A stretch of 64,000 bases of DNA from Planomicrobium okeanokoites (GCF_003428875.1 NZ_QQRS01000001.1:186001-250000), one strand, 5' to 3'; positions 38,527 to 48,462 are shown, counted from the stretch's first letter. Notes: a model not told the origin generated them from the letters alone. Numbers and translations are program-made.

Positions 38527-39029
38527 AAGAGTATATTACAATTGTAGAAGATTGGCCGAAACCGGGGATCCGTTTCAAAGATATCACTTCTTTGATGGAC
38601 AATGGCGACGCCTATAAATACGCAACTGACCAGATTGTCGAGTATGCGAAACAAGTGGAAGCGGATATCATCGTCGGGCCGGAAGCCCGCGGTTTCATCA
38701 TCGGCTGCCCGGTTGCTTATGCACTGGGACTCGGATTTGCTCCTGTCCGTAAAGAAGGCAAATTGCCGCGTGAAGTGATTCGTGCGGAATATGGCCTTGA
38801 ATACGGCAAAGATGTTCTGACGATGCACAAAGATGCCATCAAGCCGGGACAGCGCGTCCTGATCACGGATGACCTCCTGGCGACAGGCGGAACGATCGAA
38901 GCGACGATCAACCTTGTCGAACAGCTTGGCGGAATCGTTGCCGGCTGTGCATTCCTGATCGAATTGACGTATCTCGACGGCCGCGACAAACTCGAAGGCT
39001 ACGAAGTCTGTACCTTATTGCAATACTAA
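38517..39029 (+). CDS. apt: adenine phosphoribosyltransferase
   Basis: A 170-residue purine salvage enzyme that joins adenine and PRPP to make AMP. ATG 38517 behind AAGGAGG, inside the last ten bases of recJ. It has the typical start [23 protein letters not shown], the loop [18 protein letters not shown], and the PRPP motif [18 protein letters not shown] terminator follows. In B. subtilis relA comes next; here an extra gene and a phased repeat array lie between. Confidence 0.97.
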   Translation: MDLKEYITIVEDWPKPGIRFKDITSLMDNGDAYKYATDQIVEYAKQVEADIIVGPEARGFIIGCPVAYALGLGFAPVRKEGKLPREVIRAEYGLEYGKDVLTMHKDAIKPGQRVLITDDLLATGGTIEATINLVEQLGGIVAGCAFLIELTYLDGRDKLEGYEVCTLLQY

Positions 39030-39041
39030 TGAAAACTGGAG

Positions 39042-39080
39042 ACAGCCCTGAACGCGTGATGCGTTTGGGGCTGTTTTTTT
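39042..39080 (+). terminator. intrinsic terminator after apt
   Basis: ACAGCCC...ACGC pairs with GCGT...GGGCTGT, followed by eight T. Confidence 0.88.
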
Positions 39081-39172
39081 TGTTATGGGAAATGAAATCA
39101 GGTGGTATTGGCTGGGAATATTTGCTTTAATTTATTTTATAATTAACCAAGTCAGCCTCGAGTGGAATTTAT

Positions 39173-39252
39173 GTGCGGAGAATGAGATTTATGTGCGCAG
39201 AACGAGATTTGTGTGCGCAGAACAAATCTTGTGTGCGCAAAACCATGCTTCA
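39173..39252 (+). repeat. phased array C: four 20-bp units, core GTGCGCAGAA
   Basis: Units begin at 39173, 39193, 39213 and 39233, exactly 20 bp apart, with GTGCG(C)AGAA cores and ATTT(A/G)T or CTTGT ends. A decayed unit may precede at 39153. Because the period is 20, no reading frame continues through it. Confidence 0.88.
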
Positions 39253-39445
39253 TACTCAATTTAATATTAATTTGATATTTTAATAAATGGATTTATGAGA
39301 ATAAAAGATGTGAGTTTATTTATGTTAAATATTTCCGGATCAAGTTGAGGAATTTATTTAAAATAAACTTACAAAACCTCCACATGAATTTTTTATTCCG
39401 CAAGCGGGTATGGATAGAAAAACCGAACACTAAAGAGGTGCGACT
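39253..39445. other. AT-rich spacer before the beta-helix gene
   Basis: About 190 bases of AT-rich DNA following array C. It presumably holds the promoter of the next gene, but no clear -35/-10 pair was found. Confidence 0.45.
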
Positions 39446-40990
39446 ATGCTGAAATGGGACGACAATCATTATCCAGCCAATAATGCGCGGCTGATCGACA
39501 TGCTGCTGGACACAGATGAGCCGCTAAAAAATATCACAGAAGAAACGCAGGAATTATTCAACCAAATCTATCAGCCGCTAAAGCCGCAGACAACTACTCA
39601 GAAAAGAAAGCTTCAGGAAAAATTCTGGTCACTGATTTCAACCGATTTCACAATCGACGACAATAAAGAAATCGGCTTTCAAACAGAAGGAAACCAGATC
39701 TATCCTTATTGGAAAACGGAACTGGACCGCCAATACGACCGGCTGCAAAAAGTGACCGGAAATTACATATCAGTGACGCAATTCGGTGCGCGGGGAGACG
39801 GCAAAACCGACTCGACCGCCGCTTTCAAACGAGCGTTCGGCAACGGGGGCAAAAAGATATTTGTGCCGGAAGGCGTCTATCTAGTGAAAGGATTGAAGCT
39901 GCCGTCATGGACACTGCTGATCGGCGCGGGCAAAGGCAAGGCGGTGATTCGACTGCACGATGATGCGCCGAGACGCAGAACGCTTCTCGCCAATAAAAAT
40001 CCGATCAGCGGCAATCGCAATATTTCCGTGGAGGGACTGACACTCGACTGGAATATCGAGCGCTTGAAGCCTGGGCAAAAATCAGCAACCGGCAATAATT
40101 TCTCGAGCTGTTTGACGTACGCAAATGTACAGAATGGCTGGGTGAAAAATGTCGAGGCCATCAATCCGGGGCTTCATTGTTTTGATATTTCCTCTAGCTT
40201 TTATAGCTACGCGGGTGACGGAACAAAGGCCAAAGGTGGCAGCAGTTCTATCTGGCTCGATCAGGTCTCTGGTTACGGTTTCGGGGATGATGGGGTGACG
40301 ACGCATCACAGCGACAACATTTTCATTTCAAACAGCCATTTCCGCGATCCAGGCGGCCGTTCCCACAAAGAAGGGTTTTCCAACTCAAACGGTTTTGAAA
40401 TTGATGACGGCTCGCGCAATGTCTGGCTAACTAATAACTCCAGTACCCGCTGTTTTGGCGGCGTCGAGATTAAAGCACATGCCACTTCATCCGCCGCGGC
40501 TGGCGTGCATATTTCAGGACATCTGTCGGTGAATGATAACAGGGCGTTCAATTTCCGCCATATTGGCCATCACCATGAGGATGACGAGGAGTCGAAATCT
40601 GCCTACTCGATAACGGCTCAGAAACTGGTGGCCATTCACCCTGTTCACACTCAGCTTTATAAAAACTCTTCACCCCGCGCATTGGTGGTGTCTGGCTATC
40701 GAAATGTGGCGGTAAACCATTTTTTATTCGCAGGAGATCCGCATTATGATTACCGAAACGAAACTGCGACATCCGTTCAATTCCGTGCGGCTAATGTCGC
40801 GCTGGCAAATGGCCGCATCCAGGGATTCAGAAGCGCGAAGACGGATTTGACGATTGCATCCGGTGAAAAAAATGTCCGGAATGTGTTGGTGCAAAATGTT
40901 CATTCTTATCATTCAGCGTCCGAGTTGTTGGACCTAGGAAAAGACGATTCGACGGTGCAAATAAACAATATTTTGAGGGCAGAAATATAA
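39446..40990 (+). CDS. pectate-lyase-like right-handed beta-helix protein
   Basis: A 514-residue protein with no signal peptide. After a 105-residue N-terminal helical part, the sequence YISVTQFGARGDGKTDSTAAFKRAF is the start of the Pectate_lyase_3 / glycosyl hydrolase 28-type beta-helix. KKIFVPEGVYLVKGL follows, with many later turns with Asn and His ladders. FGDDGVTTHHSDNIFISNSHF resembles the catalytic D-D...H turn of polygalacturonase-like enzymes. The substrate is unknown; polysaccharide lyase or epimerase, or phage-like depolymerase, are options. It interrupts the usual apt-relA order, next to array C, and so looks acquired. Confidence 0.75.
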   Translation: MLKWDDNHYPANNARLIDMLLDTDEPLKNITEETQELFNQIYQPLKPQTTTQKRKLQEKFWSLISTDFTIDDNKEIGFQTEGNQIYPYWKTELDRQYDRLQKVTGNYISVTQFGARGDGKTDSTAAFKRAFGNGGKKIFVPEGVYLVKGLKLPSWTLLIGAGKGKAVIRLHDDAPRRRTLLANKNPISGNRNISVEGLTLDWNIERLKPGQKSATGNNFSSCLTYANVQNGWVKNVEAINPGLHCFDISSSFYSYAGDGTKAKGGSSSIWLDQVSGYGFGDDGVTTHHSDNIFISNSHFRDPGGRSHKEGFSNSNGFEIDDGSRNVWLTNNSSTRCFGGVEIKAHATSSAAAGVHISGHLSVNDNRAFNFRHIGHHHEDDEESKSAYSITAQKLVAIHPVHTQLYKNSSPRALVVSGYRNVAVNHFLFAGDPHYDYRNETATSVQFRAANVALANGRIQGFRSAKTDLTIASGEKNVRNVLVQNVHSYHSASELLDLGKDDSTVQINNILRAEI

Positions 40991-41080
40991 TCTTTTGGGA
41001 GAATCTCTATTTAATGCAACCAGATTTTCCAGTTCTTGAGAAAAGCAGGGAGATAATAACTTTTCCCGGTTGACCAAGCT

Positions 41081-41109
41081 TTACAATTAGCCCAATTGTT
41101 TTCTATAAT
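41081..41109 (+). promoter_or_regulatory. candidate relA promoter
   Basis: TATAAT at 41104-41109 is a perfect -10. TTACAA at 41081-41086 is a weak -35 with a 17-base spacer. A TTGACC at 41070 is too far upstream. Confidence 0.45.
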
Positions 41110-41153
41110 ATATAGATATACTTTTCGAAAAAAGAGGAGCAAGGTGGGCAATT

Positions 41154-43346
41154 ATGGCGAAAGACCAAGTAAAGACAGCTGATGATGTATTTGATACTGT
41201 TGCTTCGTATATGAATGAAGAAAATGTTGAAATGATTCGAAGAGCATATCAAGTGGCATATGATGCCCATATGGGACAATTCCGCAAATCCGGAGAACCT
41301 TATATTGTTCACCCGGTACAGGTTGCAGGAATTCTCGCAGAATTGGAAATGGACCCCGCTACAGTAGCAGCGGGCTTTTTGCATGACGTCGTGGAAGATA
41401 CGGAAGTCAGCAGGGCAGACATCGTCCGTGACTTTGATGAAGAAGTCGCTTTGCTGGTGGACGGCGTAACGAAACTGAGCAAAATCAAATATATGTCGAA
41501 AGAAGAGCAGCAGGCGGAAAATCATCGCAAAATGTTCGTGGCGATGGCACAGGATATCCGTGTCATCCTGATCAAACTCGCTGACCGCCTGCACAATCTT
41601 CGTACATTGAAATACCAGACGGTTGAGAAACAGCGGATCAAGGCCAACGAAACGCTTGAGATTTTCGCTCCGATTGCGCATCGCTTAGGGATCAACACGA
41701 TCAAATGGGAACTCGAGGACACGGCTCTCCGTTACCTTAACCCACAGCAATATTACCGCATCGTCAATCTGATGAAGAAAAAACGAACGGAGCGGGAAGA
41801 ATACCTGAACAATGTCATGAATGAAATCCGCGTCCAGCTTGATGAAGTGGATATCAAAGCGGATCTTTTCGGCCGGCCGAAACACATTTACAGCATCTAT
41901 AAAAAAATGGCGATCCAAAACAAGCAATTCAACGAAATCTATGATTTATTGGCAGTGCGCATTACCGTTGAAAGCATTAAGGACTGCTACGCGGTGCTGG
42001 GTATCATCCATTCCACATGGAAACCGATGCCGGGCCGTTTCAAGGATTATATCGCCATGCCGAAACAGAATCTTTATCAATCGCTTCATACGACTGTGAT
42101 CGGACCACAAGGCGATCCGCTTGAAGTGCAGATCCGTACGGAAGAAATGCATCGCATCGCTGAATACGGGGTGGCGGCTCACTGGGCTTATAAAGAAGGC
42201 AAAACGTCAGATAAGCCATTGAGTTCCGTTGACTCGCGGTTGTCGTGGTTCCGCGAAATCCTCGATTTCCAGAACGAATCCGACAATGCCGAAGAATTCA
42301 TGGAGTCGCTTAAATTCGACCTGTTTTCTGATATGGTCTACGTATTTTCGCCAAAAGGTGATGTTATTGAAATGCCGGCGGGTTCCTGTCCGATCGATTT
42401 TGCCTACCGCGTGCATTCTGAAATTGGCAATAAAACCATCGGCGCCAAAGTGAACGGCAAAATGGTGCCGCTTGATACGCAATTGAACACCGGCGATATC
42501 GTTGAAATCCTGACGTCCAAGCAATCATTCGGACCTAGCCGCGACTGGCTGAAAATCGCCAAGTCGACGCAAACGAAAAATAAGATCAAGCAATTCTTCA
42601 AAAAGCAATTGCGTGAAGATAATGTCCAAAAAGGCAAGGAAATGATCGAGCGCGAAATCAAAGCGCAGGAATTCGTGCCGAAAGACATTCTTACGAATGA
42701 GAACATCAAGCGTGTCTGCGAGAAATTCAATTTCGCCGGTGAAGATGATATGTATGCAGCTGTCGGTTTCACAGGAATCACGGCTCAGCAAGTCGTCAAC
42801 CGACTCGCGGAAAAAGAACGCAAGAAGCGTGAGCAGGAAGAAGCTCTCGAGAAAATCACTGTTGAGATGAAGTCGAACCAGCCACGTAAACAGACCGAAT
42901 CGGGTGTAATCGTGCGCGGCATCGACAACATGATGATCCGTTTGTCGAAATGCTGCAACCCGGTGCCGGGTGACGCAATCATCGGTTTTATTACCAAAGG
43001 CCGCGGCGTTTCAGTCCACCGTGCGGACTGCCCGAATGTCCAGGCCAATGAAACCGACCGTCTCATTCCAGTTGAATGGGAAAACGGCGAGACGCCTGAA
43101 AACAAATCCTACCAAATTGACATCGAAGTGCAGGCCTATGACCGCACTGGCTTGATCAACGAGGTCATGCACATGGTCAGCGAAACGAAAACGACAATCG
43201 TCGCCGTCAGCGGCCGTGCCGATAATAACAAAATTGCGACCATTAACCTGTCAATCATGATCCCTCATATTTCACACCTGAACCGTGTAGTGGAGCGGAT
43301 CAAGCAATTGCCGGATGTCTATTCGGTCACGCGTGTCACGAATTAA
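41154..43346 (+). CDS. relA: bifunctional (p)ppGpp synthetase/hydrolase Rel
   Basis: A 730-residue long RelA/SpoT homolog. The N-terminal HD hydrolase has [31 protein letters not shown] with the metal HD near residue 76, so hydrolase activity looks intact. The synthetase domain follows ([32 protein letters not shown]). TGS begins near 395 ([24 protein letters not shown]). A zinc-finger-like CCNPVPGD region and the C-terminal ACT domain end it. It sets (p)ppGpp levels in starvation on stalled ribosomes. dtd follows nine bases later. Confidence 0.97.
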   Translation: MAKDQVKTADDVFDTVASYMNEENVEMIRRAYQVAYDAHMGQFRKSGEPYIVHPVQVAGILAELEMDPATVAAGFLHDVVEDTEVSRADIVRDFDEEVALLVDGVTKLSKIKYMSKEEQQAENHRKMFVAMAQDIRVILIKLADRLHNLRTLKYQTVEKQRIKANETLEIFAPIAHRLGINTIKWELEDTALRYLNPQQYYRIVNLMKKKRTEREEYLNNVMNEIRVQLDEVDIKADLFGRPKHIYSIYKKMAIQNKQFNEIYDLLAVRITVESIKDCYAVLGIIHSTWKPMPGRFKDYIAMPKQNLYQSLHTTVIGPQGDPLEVQIRTEEMHRIAEYGVAAHWAYKEGKTSDKPLSSVDSRLSWFREILDFQNESDNAEEFMESLKFDLFSDMVYVFSPKGDVIEMPAGSCPIDFAYRVHSEIGNKTIGAKVNGKMVPLDTQLNTGDIVEILTSKQSFGPSRDWLKIAKSTQTKNKIKQFFKKQLREDNVQKGKEMIEREIKAQEFVPKDILTNENIKRVCEKFNFAGEDDMYAAVGFTGITAQQVVNRLAEKERKKREQEEALEKITVEMKSNQPRKQTESGVIVRGIDNMMIRLSKCCNPVPGDAIIGFITKGRGVSVHRADCPNVQANETDRLIPVEWENGETPENKSYQIDIEVQAYDRTGLINEVMHMVSETKTTIVAVSGRADNNKIATINLSIMIPHISHLNRVVERIKQLPDVYSVTRVTN

Positions 43347-43355
43347 GGAGGCATT

Positions 43356-43796
43356 ATGCGAGTTATTCTTCAACGAAGCAAAAGAGCATCTGTGACTGTC
43401 GAGGGCAGCATCACCGGAGCGATCGATTCCGGTTATGTGCTCCTAGTCGGTATTACGCATGAAGATACAGAAAAAGACGCTGATTATTGTGCGCGCAAGA
43501 TTGCACAAATGCGTCTCTTCGAGGACGAAGATGGCAAGATGAACCGTTCGATTTTCGAAAACGGCGGCGATATCCTGTCCATCTCGCAATTCACGCTTTA
43601 CGGTGATATCCGCAAAGGGCGCCGGCCGAGTTTTGTCGAAGCGGCCCGTCCGGAAAAAGCGGAGCCTTTATGGAATTATTTCAATGAAGTGCTGCGAAAT
43701 GAAGGCTTGCGTGTCGAAGAAGGCGTATTCGGCGCCATGATGGACGTCGAACTGGTGAACGATGGTCCGGTGACGATGATTGTGGAATCGAAATAA
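43356..43796 (+). CDS. dtd: D-aminoacyl-tRNA deacylase
   Basis: A 146-residue dimeric RNA-based enzyme that frees tRNA from wrongly attached D-amino acids and Gly-tRNA(Ala). It starts [17 protein letters not shown], contains the SQFTLYGD motif and ends with [11 protein letters not shown], which has the cross-subunit Gly-cisPro-type motif. Nine bases after relA, behind AAGGAGG, as in most Bacillales. A weak hairpin and T-run at about 43807-43840 may end the transcript. Confidence 0.97.
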   Translation: MRVILQRSKRASVTVEGSITGAIDSGYVLLVGITHEDTEKDADYCARKIAQMRLFEDEDGKMNRSIFENGGDILSISQFTLYGDIRKGRRPSFVEAARPEKAEPLWNYFNEVLRNEGLRVEEGVFGAMMDVELVNDGPVTMIVESK

Positions 43797-43981
43797 AGGT
43801 GGAAATGGCGATGCTGATTATTCAGTGTCGCTGTTTTTTTATGCCATGGAATATAGATACAGTTCGTGAGTTGCGAATAAGCGCTTTTTGTATGGGATAA
43901 AATTTTATTTTTGTAAAAGGGAAACCAAATTGTAATTTTTTCGTAAAAGATAAAAAGGGTTCAAGGAAAGCAGGGATTGCG

Positions 43982-44728
43982 GTGATCGAATATTACATCG
44001 ATGGTTCAGCAAAAGACAAAACGATAGGGGCAGGCATCGTTAGAATAAATGAATTTGGATTTATGGATAAGCGGCATTTCGCTGCTGAACATATAAATCC
44101 TACTCCTCAAATTGCTGAAGGTTTTGCCTTTGAAAAGGCTTTGGAAATGATTAAAGAAAACGATATACATAAAAATGAATTGATTAATGTTTATTCAGAT
44201 TGCAGACACCTGATTAGCAGTCTGCAATTTTATCAACAGTTCGATTTTCATCAAAATGAATTCTTCATTAAACAAGAGACGAATCACTATTTTCTGTATT
44301 TGAGAGAGCTTTATAAAGAATTGATTGCCAGAAAATCGAAATCCTCTATTTACCATTGTTCAAAAAGCAACGAAGCAAGGCCGCTGATCAAAGTGTTCTA
44401 TAAAGAGGATGCTGATAATAGGAATTACTTACAGGATGCTCATTCAATGAGCAGGCAATATATCAAGAAAGAAGAATCGAAAGTTTTAAATGTCGTTTCA
44501 AAAGCGACTCCTAAAGTGGAAGCGAAAATTAATAAAATCGATTTAAAAGCTGTCAAAAAAGCGAACGCTTGGCATATCGTGAAAAACAACGGTAAAACGA
44601 TTGCTGTTAATAAGAGACCGTTAATCGCATTATCTGAAGCCTTGGTGCAAACGAAGGTTAAGAATCACCAGATTCAACTGTGCAGCTATTTAGAAAACCT
44701 GTTGAAATCCACAAACAAAAACAAATAG
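43982..44728 (+). CDS. RNase H-like protein with unique C-terminal half
   Basis: A 248-residue protein, GTG start at 43982 with AAGGAAAG somewhat far upstream. The N-terminal 150 residues fit a ribonuclease H fold: first strand IEYYIDGSAKDKTIGAGIV (Asp7), a Glu in AEGFAFEKALEM, and Asp in NVYSDCRHL. A late YLQDAHSMSR could give the fourth acid. Residues about 165-248 are Lys-rich (KVLNVVSKATPKVEAKINKIDLKAVKK..) and unlike anything I know; they include a possible nucleic-acid-binding segment. The gene is AT-rich compared with its neighbours and is absent at this place in B. subtilis. A hybrid or RNA-cleaving function is inference. Confidence 0.65.
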   Translation: MIEYYIDGSAKDKTIGAGIVRINEFGFMDKRHFAAEHINPTPQIAEGFAFEKALEMIKENDIHKNELINVYSDCRHLISSLQFYQQFDFHQNEFFIKQETNHYFLYLRELYKELIARKSKSSIYHCSKSNEARPLIKVFYKEDADNRNYLQDAHSMSRQYIKKEESKVLNVVSKATPKVEAKINKIDLKAVKKANAWHIVKNNGKTIAVNKRPLIALSEALVQTKVKNHQIQLCSYLENLLKSTNKNK

Positions 44729-44848
44729 AGCAATGAATCGATGATTTCTGCAGTAAAAATCATAGACGAACATAAAAATAAATTTGTTTCTTGAATTGAT
44801 GAGAATAGAAGTTAAGTGAATGGTTTTTTTGCTAGCGTTTCTAAGCTG

Positions 44849-44911
44849 CCGCAACTATTCGTCTTTTAACCGCAACTAAAACTCCAAATCGCGCAACTAA
44901 AAATACTGAAA
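44849..44911 (+). repeat. phased array D: three 21-bp units, core CCGCAACTAAA
   Basis: Units begin at 44849, 44870 and 44891, exactly 21 bp apart. Each starts with (C/G)CGCAACTA and ends in AT-rich sequence. It lies between the ends of two convergent genes. Confidence 0.8.
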
Positions 44912-44957
44912 TTCCTAATTTTTCCATAGTGACTGAATGTACTTTAAGCAAAACAAG

Positions 44958-44985
44958 AAAAGCTGCCCGCAATGGACAGCTTTTT
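44958..44985 (-). terminator. terminator of the amidase gene
   Basis: AAAAGCTGCCC pairs with GGACAGCTTTT. On the minus strand it follows the amidase stop and is followed by CTTGTTTTG. Confidence 0.8.
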
Positions 44986-46524
44986 CTATTTCTCTAATTG
45001 TGCATCGAAATAATTGATGGTCCCCTGGTACAGGCCAAGTGCAGCCTGTTCGCGGAACTGCTCGGATGAAATGATGCGTTCTTCGTTGTAATTGCTCAGG
45101 AAGCCGAGTTCGACAAGGACAGCTGCCTGGCGGTTCTCACGGAGCACCAGGTAGTTGCCCGGCTGCACACCGCGGTCGCGGATGGTCAGCTTTTTGCCGA
45201 GGCCGGCATTCAGATAGCTGGCGAGTTCTTTCTGGTAGTCGTGCATATAATAGGACGTGAATCCGGAAACGGTGCTGTCTTCGGTCGCATCGTAATGGAT
45301 GCTGATAAACGCGTCGGCTGCTGAATTATGACCTTCAGCCACTCGTTTCCGAAGATCGACATAGACATCGGACTGGCGGGTCATATGCACTTCTGCGCCA
45401 GCTGACTGCAAATGTTGCGACAGCAATTCCGCCGTTTTGAGGGTCAACCCTTTTTCTTCGGTTTTGCGGGCGCCGACTGTGCCGCCGTCATTGCCACCGT
45501 GACCCGGGTCTAGGACAATCGTTAAGCCGTTCAATGTCCCTTTTTTGCGCTCGACTTCTTCTTTTTGGGCTTTGATTTCCTGCTCGCCGGCTGCAACTAC
45601 CCACGATGCAATAAAACCGGTTGCGCCGCCGGAAAGCTGAACTTGGTACCAGTCGCCTTGTTTAGCAAGCACGGCTAATTGTTCACCGGCATTTGCGCGG
45701 GCGACAACTTCAGAAGAAGTGGATGCTTGCGTCCGGATATTGGTGCCGTTCGTTTGTACGGTTACTGTTTCAATGCTGCTGTCGGTTTTTGTCTCGACGG
45801 TTTCATTGGAAAGGTGGCCATAGAAAGAATAGACCCATCCGGTTTTATTGCCATCCAATTGAATTTTTACCCAATTACCTGCGAGTTCCAGCACAGGGTA
45901 GATTTCACCTTTTTTGACGGTTCCTTGTTTTGAAGAGCTGAGGTCCGCTTTCTTGCGAACATTCAACACATCCACAGCAATTTCGATGGAAGAAACATCG
46001 CTGGCGGCTGGAGCGGGATTCGCTTGCGTAGTGTCATTGATGCTTATGTATTCTTTCGAAACATATCCGCGGCTGCCGCGGAATTCGACTTCAACCCAGT
46101 CATCGGAATCGTTGATGATATTCGCTTGCTCTCCAGCATTCATCTGCGCCAGGACTGAGGCGGAAAGATTTGGCTGTGCCCGGACATTCAACCGGTTTAC
46201 TGAAGATACAGCCGTTTTGCTGGAATGGGCAGCTGCTTCCTGCTCGGAGCTTTTCGTAAGCCAGGAAGCGATCCATCCTGTTTCGCCGGAAATGGAAACT
46301 TCTATCCAATCGCCGCTTCTTGAAATTTCATCTACGGCATCTCCCTTATTCATCGAAGCGATGACAGGGTAGCTTAAGCCTGGACCGCTGCGCACGTTGA
46401 CCGATGACTCAGATACTTCAATTCCGGAAGTGTTGGCGAGCGCAGTGGAATTATCAGCGAAAGGCAATGCCTGTGATATCAATAAAATCAGGATTATGTA
46501 TGCAATTGTGGATTTTCGGTTCAT
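44986..46524 (-). CDS. N-acetylmuramoyl-L-alanine amidase with SH3b repeats (YrvJ-like)
   Basis: A 512-residue secreted wall hydrolase. A signal peptide lies at residues about 1-30. Four bacterial SH3 domains follow, at about 34-92, 104-160, 176-236 and 252-312, each with an NVR or NIR strand and a GDW/GNW turn. The Amidase_3 domain begins near residue 335: LDPGHGGNDGG, EEKGL, SIHYDA and VELGFLSN give the zinc ligands and catalytic Glu. It cuts the amide between MurNAc and L-Ala. The gene at this place in B. subtilis is yrvJ, which has the same plan. It faces the opposite way from its neighbours and has AGGAGG before the ATG. Confidence 0.92.
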   Translation of the reverse strand: MNRKSTIAYIILILLISQALPFADNSTALANTSGIEVSESSVNVRSGPGLSYPVIASMNKGDAVDEISRSGDWIEVSISGETGWIASWLTKSSEQEAAAHSSKTAVSSVNRLNVRAQPNLSASVLAQMNAGEQANIINDSDDWVEVEFRGSRGYVSKEYISINDTTQANPAPAASDVSSIEIAVDVLNVRKKADLSSSKQGTVKKGEIYPVLELAGNWVKIQLDGNKTGWVYSFYGHLSNETVETKTDSSIETVTVQTNGTNIRTQASTSSEVVARANAGEQLAVLAKQGDWYQVQLSGGATGFIASWVVAAGEQEIKAQKEEVERKKGTLNGLTIVLDPGHGGNDGGTVGARKTEEKGLTLKTAELLSQHLQSAGAEVHMTRQSDVYVDLRKRVAEGHNSAADAFISIHYDATEDSTVSGFTSYYMHDYQKELASYLNAGLGKKLTIRDRGVQPGNYLVLRENRQAAVLVELGFLSNYNEERIISSEQFREQAALGLYQGTINYFDAQLEK

Positions 46525-46589
46525 ATAGGACCTCCTCTTAAGACGGTATATTTATTTTAGCAAATAAATCATACGAAATGTGAAAAAGG

Positions 46590-46618
46590 TTGACAAGGGG
46601 GATAGGAAAATTTAAGAT
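46590..46618 (+). promoter_or_regulatory. hisS-aspS promoter
   Basis: TTGACA at 46590-46595 and TAAGAT at 46613-46618 with a 17-base spacer. Transcription would begin near 46625, just at the start of the T-box leader. Confidence 0.8.
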
Positions 46619-46624
46619 TAAGCT

Positions 46625-46918
46625 TATTATATGATTTGAACGCCGATGACGAAGAAAGTAACCGCATGATTGGCTGATAAGAGAGGGGAAGTCCCAGGCT
46701 GCAAACTTCCCTGCAGAGACGTGTGGTGAACAACACTTTAGAGGCTTTTCTTCGAAAGATGCAAGGTATTTTCATGTCGCATTTACTAGGGGAAAACGGA
46801 ACCGGCCGTTATCCGGGAATGAGAGGGTGCAGGAATTTCTGCATCAACTAGGGTGGAACCGCGGAAGCTTGTATACAGGCTCTCGTCCCTTGCGCAAGCA
46901 AGGGGCGGGAGCTTTTTT
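46625..46918 (+). promoter_or_regulatory. T-box leader of hisS
   Basis: About 290 bases. The T-box sequence AGGGTGGAACCGCG is at 46849-46862. It is followed by a terminator hairpin whose arms (CCCTTGC / GCAAGGG flanked by GCTCTCG / CGGGAGC) end in TTTTTT at 46913. The long structured stem I region lies upstream. Uncharged tRNA(His) is expected to favour readthrough. I did not fix the specifier codon with confidence. Confidence 0.9.
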
Positions 46919-46945
46919 GTATGGAAAAAAAGAGGAGTGACAGAC

Positions 46946-48220
46946 ATGGGCAAAAATATTCAATTGCCGCGCGGCACGTATGATGTGCTGCCGGAACAAT
47001 CCGCCAAATGGCAGGAAGTGGAACAAAAAATCAACGAACTTTGCAGACTTTATCAATATAAAGAAATCCGGACGCCGGTTTTTGAACACACAGAATTGTT
47101 CCAGCGCGGTGTCGGTGATACGACAGATATCGTCCAAAAGGAAATGTATACATTCCAGGACCGCGGCGACCGTTCATTGACATTGCGTCCGGAAGGCACA
47201 GCTTCAGTTGTGCGTTCATATGTTGAAAATAAACTTTTCGGCTTGCCGGATCAGCCGGTGAAACTTTCCTATATGGGCCCGATGTTCCGCTACGAGCGTC
47301 CGCAGGCAGGACGCACACGCCAGTTTGTCCAGTTCGGTGTGGAAGCGATCGGCTCGAAAGACCCTGCAATTGATGCAGAAGTCATTTCACTCGCCATGGA
47401 AGTTTACCGTTCCGTCGGTTTGAAACAGCTGCGTCTGGTCATCAATTCATTGGGGGACACGGAAAGCCGCATCGCACACAAAGAGGCGCTGATCAAACAC
47501 TTTGAACCAAGAATCGATGAATTCTGCGGGGATTGCCAGTCACGTTTGACGAAAAATCCGCTGCGCATCCTTGATTGCAAAGTGGACCGCGATCACGAAT
47601 TGATGGGGACAGCGCCATCTTTAGCGGATTACTTGAACGAAGAATCCCAAGCTTATTTTGACGGCGTCAAAGCTTATCTTGAAGCGCTCGGCATTGAGTA
47701 TGTCGTCGATCCGAATCTGGTTCGCGGGCTTGATTACTACAATCACACAGCATTCGAAATCATGAGTGACGCTGAAGGATTCGGCGCAATTACCACGCTT
47801 TGCGGCGGCGGCCGCTATAATGGCTTAGTCGAAGATCTGGGCGGACCTGAATCGCCGGGAATCGGATTTGCGATGAGCATCGAACGCCTCCTATTGGCGC
47901 TGGAAATGGAAAAGGTCGAAATCGGCCAATCAGCGGATCTTGAAGTATATGTGGTGGCAATGGATGAGTCGACGAAGCAAAAAGCGTTCACTTTAGTTCG
48001 TGACTTGCGTGGGAATGGCATTTCAGCAGATATGGATTTCAATGGCCGCAAAGTCAAAGCCCAGATGAAATCAGCCGACCGTAAAGGGGCGGCATATGTC
48101 ATCGTCATCGGTGAAACCGAACTTGAGAGCGGCAAAGTGGCTTTGAAAACCATGGCAACCGGTGAACAGAAGGAATTGGAATTCGACAAAATTGCGGGAG
48201 CGATTTTGGAGAATAGATAA
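46946..48220 (+). CDS. hisS: histidyl-tRNA synthetase
   Basis: A 424-residue class II synthetase, same length as in B. subtilis. ATG 46946 behind AGAGGAG is chosen; the in-frame start at 46853 lies in the T-box. Motif 1 region: [27 protein letters not shown]. Motif 2: [18 protein letters not shown]. The histidine A signature is [15 protein letters not shown]. Motif 3: [15 protein letters not shown]-terminal anticodon-binding domain follows. It is followed by E1 copy 4 and aspS. Confidence 0.98.
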   Translation: MGKNIQLPRGTYDVLPEQSAKWQEVEQKINELCRLYQYKEIRTPVFEHTELFQRGVGDTTDIVQKEMYTFQDRGDRSLTLRPEGTASVVRSYVENKLFGLPDQPVKLSYMGPMFRYERPQAGRTRQFVQFGVEAIGSKDPAIDAEVISLAMEVYRSVGLKQLRLVINSLGDTESRIAHKEALIKHFEPRIDEFCGDCQSRLTKNPLRILDCKVDRDHELMGTAPSLADYLNEESQAYFDGVKAYLEALGIEYVVDPNLVRGLDYYNHTAFEIMSDAEGFGAITTLCGGGRYNGLVEDLGGPESPGIGFAMSIERLLLALEMEKVEIGQSADLEVYVVAMDESTKQKAFTLVRDLRGNGISADMDFNGRKVKAQMKSADRKGAAYVIVIGETELESGKVALKTMATGEQKELEFDKIAGAILENR

Positions 48221-48269
48221 GCTTACTGAAATTTGCTTTAAAATTTTCTAATTTAATAAGGTGTACCAA

Positions 48270-48398
48270 GATATGGAGCAAACAGCGAAGACTCCCAGGT
48301 GAGCAAGCGATGTGCTGAGATCCACTCGGGCGAAGTGTAACAAGCACGAGTTAGCTCAGCGCAAGCCACCAGGAAAGCGGAGCTGTTTGCGGAATATC
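48270..48398 (+). repeat. E1 repeat element, copy 4
   Basis: 129 bp with GATATGGAGCAAACAGC and GCTGTTTGCGGAATATC ends and the shared centre (GTGCTGAGATCCACTCGGGCGAAG.. and GAGTTAGCTCAGC). It fills most of the 242-base gap between hisS and aspS, so it is probably transcribed and would form a long hairpin in the mRNA. Confidence 0.9.
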
Positions 48399-48462
48399 GA
48401 TTTTTTTAGCTTTATAACTTTATATAGAAGAAAAATGTGAAGAAACAATTGGAGGAATAGTT

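Noticed and set aside
41070-41109. TTGACC plus TATAAT as the relA promoter
   Set aside because: The spacer would be 28 bases, too long for sigma-A. TTACAA at 41081 fits the distance better though it is weak.
43807-43840. Strong terminator after dtd
   Set aside because: The stem is interrupted (GCGA-CTGA / TCAG-TCGC) although a T-run follows. I mention it in the dtd entry but do not call it.
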